A DNA stretch of 32,084 bases from Rhabdochromatium marinum. Lineage in GTDB: Bacteria; Pseudomonadota; Gammaproteobacteria; Chromatiales; Chromatiaceae. This document shows, piece by piece, positions 16,728-24,306 of the stretch; position 1 is the first letter of the stretch, and every line of letters starts with the position of its first letter. Made by a program: the position numbers and the translations under genes. The notes beneath the pieces are model-generated. The model saw nothing but the letters and a program-made list of their open reading frames with translations. It ran no database searches and was not told where the DNA came from. The stretch is taken from assembly GCF_016583795.1 (NCBI RefSeq), contig NZ_NRRS01000002.1, positions 112,001-144,084 on the forward strand, read 5' to 3'.

Positions 16728-17996
16728 ATGATTCAACCCCCCAATGCCAAAGCTTTATTGATCGAAGACAGCCGCTCGCTGCGGCAGTATCTCGCCGATG
16801 CCATTCACAACGCCGCTGATGTCACAGTCGCGAGCGCCGGCTCGCTTGCCGAGGCCCGCCAACTGATCGACGCTGGACCGGGGGAATTCTTTGTCGGCAT
16901 CCTTGATCTCAATCTGCCTGATGCGCCTGATGGCGAAATTGTCGATCTGGTTGCACAAGCCGAGATTCCCATCATCATCCTTACCGGCCACCTCGACGAA
17001 GGCCTGCGCGAGCGGATTCTGGCCAAACCCAATGTCATCGACTACGTCCTCAAGACCAACGTGAGCGAAATCAGCTATGTCGCCAACCTGATCAAACGCA
17101 TTCATCGCAATCACCAAATCAAGGTGCTGATTGTCGATGATTCAAGCAGCTTTCGCGTCTACCTGCGCCAACTGCTGAGCACTCACCGCTACCAGACCAT
17201 CGAAGCACGCAATGGCGAGGAAGCCCTGCAGTTACTGCACGAGCATCACGACATCCGCCTGATGCTGACCGACTTTCACATGCCCAAGATGGACGGTCAA
17301 ACCCTGATCCAGCAAGCCCGGCGCCACTTCGACCGCAATCAACTGGGCATCATCGGCCTGTCCGATCAAAGCACTCCCATCACCTCGGTGAAATTACTCA
17401 AAGCCGGCGCCAATGACTTTATTCCCAAGCCTTTTCTAATCGAGGAATTTTATTGCCGTATCACGCAAAATATCGAAACCCTGGAGTTTATTCACTTCAT
17501 GCGCGATTCTGCCGTGCGCGACTTCCTCACCCAACTCTACAACAGGCGCTATTTGTTTGATGTTGGCACCAAGGCGTATGAGCAAGCCAAACAGCAGGAT
17601 CTCGGTTTTGCTACGGTAATGATCGATATCGATCACTTCAAACAGGTCAACGACAACCATGGACATTTTGTCGGTGACCGTGTCCTGCAACGTGTCGCGG
17701 GCGCCCTGCAACAATCCATGCACCCGGACGATCTGCTGGCGCGCTATGGTGGCGAGGAGTTTTGTCTGCTGATCCACGGTGAGCGCGCCTGCAGACGGCT
17801 GGCTGACGAACTCGAACGCATCCGGTGCGCCATTGCCGCCCTCGAAGTCGCCAATGGTGCCGATCAGCTGCGCATCACCGCCAGCCTAGGAGCCACTCGC
17901 AATCGGACTCATTCACTGGCCGCCATGATCGACATTGCCGATGCTGCGCTCTATCTCGCTAAGACCCAGGGACGCAACCAGGCGCAGATCAGCTAG
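16728..17996 (+). CDS. response regulator with two receivers and a GGDEF domain
   Basis: A PleD-like protein predicted to make cyclic di-GMP on phosphorylation. From the ATG at 16728 it has 422 residues: receiver 1 (about 8-125, with LLIEDS and acceptor D60 in LDLNLPD), receiver 2 (about 131-250, with LIVDDS, acceptor D182 in LTDFHMP and K234 in PKPF), then GGDEF (about 260-420) with an active-type GGEEF at 341-345. The RxxD inhibitory site is absent (HPDD at 332-335). In-frame ATGs at 16635 and 16659 would extend it, but the added residues look non-coding; no start has a good ribosome site. A TATACT element lies at 16622-16627. It converges on the hybrid kinase gene, stops overlapping by 8 bases; a functional pairing is plausible. 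Confidence 0.92.
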   Translation: MIQPPNAKALLIEDSRSLRQYLADAIHNAADVTVASAGSLAEARQLIDAGPGEFFVGILDLNLPDAPDGEIVDLVAQAEIPIIILTGHLDEGLRERILAKPNVIDYVLKTNVSEISYVANLIKRIHRNHQIKVLIVDDSSSFRVYLRQLLSTHRYQTIEARNGEEALQLLHEHHDIRLMLTDFHMPKMDGQTLIQQARRHFDRNQLGIIGLSDQSTPITSVKLLKAGANDFIPKPFLIEEFYCRITQNIETLEFIHFMRDSAVRDFLTQLYNRRYLFDVGTKAYEQAKQQDLGFATVMIDIDHFKQVNDNHGHFVGDRVLQRVAGALQQSMHPDDLLARYGGEEFCLLIHGERACRRLADELERIRCAIAALEVANGADQLRITASLGATRNRTHSLAAMIDIADAALYLAKTQGRNQAQIS

Positions 17997-20511
17997 TTTC
18001 AATGGGGCTGGGAGGCGTTGGCCGGGGGTGAATTGACCGGGAAAGCGAGGCCGCCAATGCAGCTGGGCGAGTCCCCGGCCTGGGGCGCAGTCGCTGCCCA
18101 GTCTCATCCAGCCAATGGTGCAGCACGCGTTCAAGCAACTCCAGGCGCAGGGGCTTGGTCAGATAATCGTCCATGCCGGCGTTCAGGCACCTGTCCCGAT
18201 CGCCTTTCAGCACATGCGCTGTCATTGCGATAATGGGCGTCGTGCGATTGAGATGACCCGGTTCATCGCGAATCGCAATACTGGTCTGCACTCCGTCCAT
18301 CACTGGCATCTGCACATCCATGAAAATCAGATCATAGCGCTGGGTGCGCGCCAGCTCGAGGGCTTGCAAGCCATTGGTTGCCGTCGTGACGTCAATGCCA
18401 TAGCGCACCAAATAAGAGTGTGCCACTTTCTGATTAAAGGGTCGGTCCTCCACCAGCAGCGCCCGCTTGCCAGTGAAGTCCGCCCGCCGACTGGACGCCC
18501 AGACCCCAGTCGCAGCTCCAACCTCAGCGCCAGCGGCCATGCGGCTTTCACCGTATGCAGCAGGCGCCGCCAGCACCTGCGCAATGGCACGCAATAGCTG
18601 GCGGCTCCTGACCGGCTTAATCAGCAGGCCATGCACCCCCAGGGCGCGCAGACTGGCCATATCACCGCGCATGCTGGCCGAGGTCAGCAGCAGAATTTCC
18701 GGCTCACCGCAGGCCGGGGTGTTGCAGATGGCACGCGCGGTCTGTTCACCATCCATCCCCGGCATCAGTAAATCGAGCAACACCAAACGGAAGGGATCCT
18801 GGGCCTGCGACGCGCTGGTCAGCGCATCAATGGCCTCCGCGCCGCTGGCCACTGACTGCGGCTCGCAGCCCCAGCCGCTCAGTGTCTTCTCCAGCAAGCG
18901 CCGATTGGCACTGTTGTCATCCACCACCAGACAGGACAGCCCCTGAAGTGACGGATTGATCAGACTGGCCTTAAACACCGGACTGCTGGCCGCCAACATC
19001 GGCAGCAAAACCCAAAATTCACTGCCCAACCCCGGGGCACTGTTCACCCCGATCCGCCCCCCCATCAATTCAACCAGCTGCCGGCTAATACTCAGCCCCA
19101 GCCCCGAGCCGCCGAATTCCCGGGTAGTACCATTATCCGCTTGCTGAAAGGCGACAAAGATCTCCGTCTGCTGCTCAAGCGCCACCCCGATCCCGGTATC
19201 GCGCACCGCAAATTTCAGCCAGATGACGTTCGAGTCATCGACCTCCGGTTGTGGCGCCGGCGCCATTCCATCACTGGCACTGGATGCCAACTCGACACTC
19301 AACACCACTTCACCGGTGGCGGTAAACTTAATCGCATTCCCCAGCAGGTTGATCAACACCTGGCGCAAGCGCTGCACATCGCCACGCAAACCCAGCGGCA
19401 CCTGAGGATCAATAAACTCAATGAGTTCCAGAGATTTTTCCGCCGCGCGCAAGCCAAAGCCATCCAGCACTTCCTCAAACAGCACGCTGAGATCAAAATC
19501 CATCGGATTAAGCGACACCCGTCGAGCCTCAAGTTTGGAAAAATCGAGAATATCGTCGATCAGTTCCAACAGCGACTCCGCCGAGGCATCGACAATTTCA
19601 AGATTCTCCCGCTGATCGGCATCCAGTTGCGAATCCAAAGTCAGCTTGGTCATGCCCAGAATGGAATTCATTGGTGTGCGGATTTCGTGGCTCATCTTGG
19701 CCAGAAACTCGCTTTTAGCGATGGCTGCGGATTCCGCCTTCTCCTTCGCGCTTCGCAGCGCCTGCTCGGTCTGCTTGATCAGGGTAATATCAACAAAACT
19801 TTCAATCAGCAGATTTTGTTCATTCAGGCGCAGCGGAACGGTACTTTTAAGCACGCTAACTTGTGAGCCATCGGCACGGACAAAGCGCGCCTCCTGATTG
19901 GTGACGGTCTCCCAAGTCTCCAGCGCCCCTTGCTCAAACGGGCACCCGGCCGGATTCAAACACAGACGCCCACCACAGGGTGACCCAATCAAGGCCTCGC
20001 GCGAAGAGCCCAAAATCTGCGCCGCCAGGTGATTGGCATCAAGCACCATGTGTCGATCATGATCGATCACCACAATGCCCGTCTGCACCGTCTCAATCAC
20101 CGCCGCCAGATGTGCCTCCTTGGCGCGCGCACGCTCCTCAGCCCGGGCCGTGATAGAAATATCAGCCACCACCCAGAGGATGCCATCCTCGCAATTGGCC
20201 CCATTGAGCGGCCGGCCCGATAGCGCCGCCAGGAAGACCTCGCCATTGGCACGCTTCATCTCATAATGCACATCGGCCACACCACGGCTCTTGATGTGCC
20301 GAAACACTTCGGCGCCGAAACGCTCGCAAGCGGCCGGGGAGGTATGCAGAAGCTCAACCAACTCCCCGGTCAGCGCCCCCGCCTCATAGCCAAACAACTG
20401 GCTGGCACAGTCGTTGATCTTGATAATGCGCTGCTCATCATCAACCACAAAAATGCCAATCAGGCTGTTATCAAACACCAGCCGAAACAGATCTTCCGAA
20501 TCCGGCGTCAT
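17989..20511 (-). CDS. hybrid sensor histidine kinase, PAS-PAS-HisKA-HATPase-REC-REC
   Basis: An 840-residue cytoplasmic hybrid kinase with no membrane segment. PAS 1 (about 5-120) and PAS 2 (about 130-250) precede the dimerisation helix with phospho-accepting H275 in KMSHEIRTPMN, the ATPase domain (about 380-505; NLLGNAIKFT, DTGIGV, FGGSGLGLSI), and two receivers with acceptors D580 (LLDLLMPGMDG) and D732 (FMDVQMPVMDG). PAS 2 carries three close cysteines, C179, C184 and C190, which could bind metal or sense redox. The start at 20511 is preferred because GAGG lies 8 bases upstream; 20541 adds ten residues. It follows the membrane diguanylate cyclase gene by 58 bases and converges on the GGDEF regulator. 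Confidence 0.93.
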   Translation of the reverse strand: MTPDSEDLFRLVFDNSLIGIFVVDDEQRIIKINDCASQLFGYEAGALTGELVELLHTSPAACERFGAEVFRHIKSRGVADVHYEMKRANGEVFLAALSGRPLNGANCEDGILWVVADISITARAEERARAKEAHLAAVIETVQTGIVVIDHDRHMVLDANHLAAQILGSSREALIGSPCGGRLCLNPAGCPFEQGALETWETVTNQEARFVRADGSQVSVLKSTVPLRLNEQNLLIESFVDITLIKQTEQALRSAKEKAESAAIAKSEFLAKMSHEIRTPMNSILGMTKLTLDSQLDADQRENLEIVDASAESLLELIDDILDFSKLEARRVSLNPMDFDLSVLFEEVLDGFGLRAAEKSLELIEFIDPQVPLGLRGDVQRLRQVLINLLGNAIKFTATGEVVLSVELASSASDGMAPAPQPEVDDSNVIWLKFAVRDTGIGVALEQQTEIFVAFQQADNGTTREFGGSGLGLSISRQLVELMGGRIGVNSAPGLGSEFWVLLPMLAASSPVFKASLINPSLQGLSCLVVDDNSANRRLLEKTLSGWGCEPQSVASGAEAIDALTSASQAQDPFRLVLLDLLMPGMDGEQTARAICNTPACGEPEILLLTSASMRGDMASLRALGVHGLLIKPVRSRQLLRAIAQVLAAPAAYGESRMAAGAEVGAATGVWASSRRADFTGKRALLVEDRPFNQKVAHSYLVRYGIDVTTATNGLQALELARTQRYDLIFMDVQMPVMDGVQTSIAIRDEPGHLNRTTPIIAMTAHVLKGDRDRCLNAGMDDYLTKPLRLELLERVLHHWLDETGQRLRPRPGTRPAALAASLSRSIHPRPTPPSPIETS

Positions 20512-20569
20512 GCCAGTCCTCTTATAAGGCCCAAAATCCATGCTGAAGGCCTGTTGTCAGCGTCTCCGC

Positions 20570-21454
20570 CTAAGACAGACTATCCTCAAACATCAGGCTG
20601 GCGGTCAGGTCATCGGCCTGCGGATAGGTACTGGGCGACTCGGCCATCAGGCACCGCCCCGGCCCTTCACGCTTGGCACGATCCATCGCTTCATCAGCCG
20701 CTTGCAGCATTTCATCAACACTGCCACCATGCTCGGGAAACACCGCCACACCAACACTGGCGGTAATTTCGACCTCCCCACCTGACAGGCGCATCGGCGC
20801 CGCCACCGCCGCCACCACCTTCTGACCGAGCGACATAGCCGCCTTGGCATCACTGACCTCGGTGAGCAGCACCGCAAACTCATCGCCGCCAACCCGCGCC
20901 ACCGTATCGGAATTGCGCAGCCGATTGCTCAGCATACGCCCGACGCGAATCAGATACTGATCCCCATCGCTGTAGCCAAACCGCTCGTTGACGTCGCCAA
21001 AGCCGTCAAGGTCAAGCACAATCAACCCATAGCGTCTTTTATAACGCTCGGAATGCAGGTGAATACGCTCCAGGCGATCAAAAAACAACGCCCGGTTGGG
21101 CAGATCGGTCACCCGGTCAAAATCGGCCAGTTCCTGGGCGCGCGCCCGCTCGCGGCGCCACTTCAGCTGCGCATCGGCCAAAAACCAGGCTCCCACCGCA
21201 ATGAGCGCAAAGAGCACCAGTCCAAAGACCCCCATCATCACACCGGTGGTTGCATCGGCCTGCTCGGCACGGTAGAACAGGAACATGGCCACTCCCAGCA
21301 CCAGCCCTGCCGGCACCAGATAGCCAAAAAACAGCTTGATGGAACCCCACCGGGAGTTTGAGCGGAAACCCGGCTGAGCGACCGACTTGAGGTCCGGCGC
21401 GGATTCCGGCCTGGTACGGGGGTTTGATTCTCGGTTCGATTCAGTTGCAGCCAT
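20570..21454 (-). CDS. membrane diguanylate cyclase (GGDEF)
   Basis: A 294-residue protein predicted to make cyclic di-GMP. A short hydrophilic N-terminus precedes two membrane helices (about 41-61 and 73-93) joined by a very short loop, so there is no sizeable periplasmic sensor. A brief linker leads to the GGDEF domain (about 107-275): metal-binding DLDGFGDVN, signature GGDEF at 189-193, and the inhibitory RxxD site (R180 to D183) is intact, predicting feedback inhibition. I chose the ATG at 21454 (GGACGG about 8 bases upstream); the frame opens at 21571 but the extra residues are arginine-rich and unlike the family. It is the upstream partner of the hybrid kinase. Confidence 0.9.
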   Translation of the reverse strand: MAATESNRESNPRTRPESAPDLKSVAQPGFRSNSRWGSIKLFFGYLVPAGLVLGVAMFLFYRAEQADATTGVMMGVFGLVLFALIAVGAWFLADAQLKWRRERARAQELADFDRVTDLPNRALFFDRLERIHLHSERYKRRYGLIVLDLDGFGDVNERFGYSDGDQYLIRVGRMLSNRLRNSDTVARVGGDEFAVLLTEVSDAKAAMSLGQKVVAAVAAPMRLSGGEVEITASVGVAVFPEHGGSVDEMLQAADEAMDRAKREGPGRCLMAESPSTYPQADDLTASLMFEDSLS

Positions 21455-21564
21455 CGTGACGTCCGTCCATTCAGCCTTTCGATCCGTTTGCACAAGCGTT
21501 GAAGTTAAGAGTCTAATGCAATCGGCTGCTTTTCTCACCCGAAACCGCACGCGCGACCTTATCA

Positions 21565-21593
21565 TTGACAAGCTGCGCGCAGGTCATTATGCT
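21565..21593 (+). promoter_or_regulatory. promoter of tRNA-Pro
   Basis: A perfect TTGACA (21565-21570), a 17-base spacer and TATGCT (21588-21593) lie just before the tRNA, with transcription expected near 21600. This is the strongest promoter match in the window. It may also serve hypF, 40 bases past the tRNA. Confidence 0.65.
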
Positions 21594-21602
21594 TAATCGT
21601 TT

Positions 21603-21679
21603 CCGGGCGTAGCGCAGTCTGGTAGCGCACCACAATGGGGTTGTGGGGGTCGCAGGTTCGAATCCTGCCGCCCGGACCA
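21603..21679 (+). tRNA. tRNA-Pro (anticodon GGG)
   Basis: The 77-base cloverleaf folds fully: a 7-bp acceptor stem (CCGGGCG / CGCCCGG), a D arm GCGC...GCGC, an anticodon stem CCACA / TGTGG with 7-base loop ATGGGGT and anticodon GGG at 21637-21639, a 5-base variable loop, and a T arm GCAGG-TTCGAAT-CCTGC. CCA (21677-21679) is encoded. It reads CCC/CCU proline codons. No integrase or attachment-site duplicate is seen nearby. Confidence 0.95.
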
Positions 21680-21719
21680 AATCACTTCTATCTCCGGATC
21701 ACCCCGCGCGAGCAACCGA

Positions 21720-24188
21720 GTGCCCAACTCAAACAAGCCTCGCCTCCCCCCGGCTTCCTCACCAAACCACCTGCCACGCAACCCGCAGGCCGAACACATC
21801 CGCGTACGCGGACTGGTGCAGGGTGTAGGCTTTCGCCCGCACGTTTGGCACCTGGCCCATAGCCTAAGCTGCCGGGGCGATGTCCGCAACGACGGCGACG
21901 GCGTGCTGATCAGACTCTGGGCACCGGACACAGCAACCATTGATGACTTCTGTCAGCGTCTGCGCACCCAGCCACCACCGCTGGCGCGCATCGACTGCAT
22001 CGAGCGCCATCCGCAGAACACCGATCAATCGGCCCCCGCGCCCCACTTTGAAATCATTGCCAGCGCTGCCACCGAGGTGCACACATCCCTGGTGCCAGAT
22101 GCCGCCACCTGCCCCGCCTGCCTGGCTGAGCTGAAGGATCCCGGCAACCGCCGCTACCGCTATCCTTTTATCAATTGCACTCACTGCGGCCCCCGCCTCA
22201 GCATTGTGCGCGCCATTCCCTACGACCGCGCCAACACCAGCATGGCCGTTTTTCCGCTGTGCCCGCACTGCCTGACCGAATATCGCGATCCGGCGGATCG
22301 TCGTTTTCATGCCCAACCCAATGCCTGCCCAGTGTGCGGCCCCCACGTCTGGCTCGAAGATGCCACGGGCCAACGCTTGGATCCAGTCCAGCTCGGTGCC
22401 GCCGATGCCATTGCCGCCGCCAGTCAGCAGCTAGCCGCCGGACAGATTCTCGCCATTAAGGGCATCGGCGGCTTCCATCTGGCCGCTGATGCCACCAATG
22501 CCACAACCGTCGCCCGCCTGCGCCAGCGCAAAGCCCGCGACGCCAAACCCTTTGCGCTCATGGCGCGTGACCATCAGGTTATCCGCCGCTTCTGCCGCCT
22601 GAGCGCCCAGGAACAAGCGCTACTCGACAGCCCGGCCGCCCCCATTGTGCTACTTGAGGTGCAGCCCGAACGTCTGCCCGCCAGCCGGATCGCAACCGGC
22701 ATCGCACCGGGCCAGTCCCGCCTGGGCTTCATGCGCCCCTACAGCCCACTGCACCATCTGCTGCTGGCCGACTGGGAGCGCCCGCTGCTGATGACCAGCG
22801 GCAATCGCAGCGATGAGCCGCAGGTCATCGACAACCAGGACGCGCGCACTCGCCTCGCGCCCCTAGCCGACGCCTGGCTGCTGCATGACCGTGATATTCT
22901 CAACCGCTTGGATGACTCCATCGTGCGGGTGGATGCCGGTCAGCCACGCCTACTGCGGCGCGCACGCGGCTATGCGCCAGCCCCCCTGCCGGTTCCGCCC
23001 GGATTCGAAGACGCGCCTCCTGTCTTGGCCTTCGGGGGCGAGCTGAAAAATACCTTCTGCCTGCTTGATGCCCCCCGGCTAATGCTGTCGCAACATCTCG
23101 GCGACCTCAGCGACCCCCGAACCCTGCGCGAATTCGAGCGCACCCTGGCACTCTACCGCCGCATCTTCCAACACCAGCCGCAGGCCATTGCCATCGACCG
23201 GCATCCGGAGTATCACAACCGCGCCATCGCTCACCAGCTGGCCGCCACCGCCGGGGTGCCCCTAATCGAAGTTCAGCACCATTTCGCCCACATCGCCGCC
23301 GTACTCGGCGACAACGGCTGGCCGAAAACCGCCGGCCCGGTCCTCGGGGTTGCCCTTGATGGCCTCGGCTACGGCCAAGACGGTGGTCTCTGGGGCGGCG
23401 AGGTGCTGCGCGCCGACTACAGCGGCTTTACTCGCCTGGCCTGGTTGCAACCTACCCCGCTGCCCGGTGGCGACCAAGCCGCCCATGAGCCCTGGCGCAA
23501 TCTGCTCGCCCAACTCCATAGTCGCTTAGGCTGGTCGCATGCCTGCGAACAATGGCCCATCCTCAAACGCCTGCCGGCCCTCGACACCCCCGCCAGTGCC
23601 ACCCTGTTGCGTATGCTGGATGCGGGACTGAACGCGCCCCTGAGTTCCTCCACCGGCCGGCTGTTCGATGCCGTCGCCGCTGCGCTGAGCATCCACCCCG
23701 AGCGCGTCGCCTATGAAGGCCAGGCCGCCATGGAGCTGGAGGCTCTGGCCAGCCGCTGGCGCAGAGACTCTGGTGCGGAAGTTGATTCTGACTCCAGCAC
23801 CACCTTCGGATACCCCTTTGCCCGCCAGTCCTTGACGGCGGGCATTACCCTCGACCCCAGCCCCATGTGGCAGGCTTTGCTCACTGATCTGAGCCAGGGC
23901 GTTGAACGCGGCTGCATCGCCGCCCGCTTCCATCACGGCCTTGCCCAAGCTCTGACCGGCCTGTGCGTGGATCTGGCACAAGCACAGGGACTCGACACTC
24001 TGGCACTCTCCGGAGGCTCTTTCCAAAATCGCCTGCTGCTCGAATCCATCACTGTCCAAGTCGAACGCGCCGGACTCAGGGTGCTGTCTCACCATCAGAT
24101 TCCCAGCAACGACGGTGGCCTAGCGCTGGGGCAGGCGCTGATTGCCGCCGCTGAGATGGACAACAGCCCAGCCCCAGTCACGAACTAA
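21720..24188 (+). CDS. hypF: carbamoyltransferase HypF, [NiFe]-hydrogenase maturation
   Basis: HypF (822 residues) uses carbamoyl phosphate and ATP to make carbamoyl-AMP and passes the group to HypE, source of the cyanide ligands of [NiFe]-hydrogenase. Domains in order: acylphosphatase (about 26-115, with VRGLVQGVGFRP and R39), two zinc knuckles (C131/C134/C153/C156 and C181/C184/C203/C206), YrdC-like (about 220-410, with KGIGGFHLA and MTSGNRSDEP), and a Kae1-like domain (about 435-810; EVQHHFAH with H520/H524, ALDGLGYGQDGGLWGGE, LSGGSFQN). The only plausible start is a GTG at 21720, without a clear ribosome site. No other hyp or hydrogenase gene is present here. The intact motifs suggest a functional gene. 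Confidence 0.97.
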   Translation: MPNSNKPRLPPASSPNHLPRNPQAEHIRVRGLVQGVGFRPHVWHLAHSLSCRGDVRNDGDGVLIRLWAPDTATIDDFCQRLRTQPPPLARIDCIERHPQNTDQSAPAPHFEIIASAATEVHTSLVPDAATCPACLAELKDPGNRRYRYPFINCTHCGPRLSIVRAIPYDRANTSMAVFPLCPHCLTEYRDPADRRFHAQPNACPVCGPHVWLEDATGQRLDPVQLGAADAIAAASQQLAAGQILAIKGIGGFHLAADATNATTVARLRQRKARDAKPFALMARDHQVIRRFCRLSAQEQALLDSPAAPIVLLEVQPERLPASRIATGIAPGQSRLGFMRPYSPLHHLLLADWERPLLMTSGNRSDEPQVIDNQDARTRLAPLADAWLLHDRDILNRLDDSIVRVDAGQPRLLRRARGYAPAPLPVPPGFEDAPPVLAFGGELKNTFCLLDAPRLMLSQHLGDLSDPRTLREFERTLALYRRIFQHQPQAIAIDRHPEYHNRAIAHQLAATAGVPLIEVQHHFAHIAAVLGDNGWPKTAGPVLGVALDGLGYGQDGGLWGGEVLRADYSGFTRLAWLQPTPLPGGDQAAHEPWRNLLAQLHSRLGWSHACEQWPILKRLPALDTPASATLLRMLDAGLNAPLSSSTGRLFDAVAAALSIHPERVAYEGQAAMELEALASRWRRDSGAEVDSDSSTTFGYPFARQSLTAGITLDPSPMWQALLTDLSQGVERGCIAARFHHGLAQALTGLCVDLAQAQGLDTLALSGGSFQNRLLLESITVQVERAGLRVLSHHQIPSNDGGLALGQALIAAAEMDNSPAPVTN

Positions 24189-24306
24189 ACCAGACACACC
24201 CCGCCGGCGCGTCTCTGCGACAATAGGCACTACAGCGACGCCCGCGCCGAAACGGCACGCGCCATGACACACACGACACCAGCGTCTTCAAGTTCTGTGC
24301 GATCCT

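Noticed and set aside
21603-21679. tRNA-Pro as an integration site for a genomic island
   Set aside because: No integrase, no repeat of the tRNA 3' end and ordinary genes on both sides.
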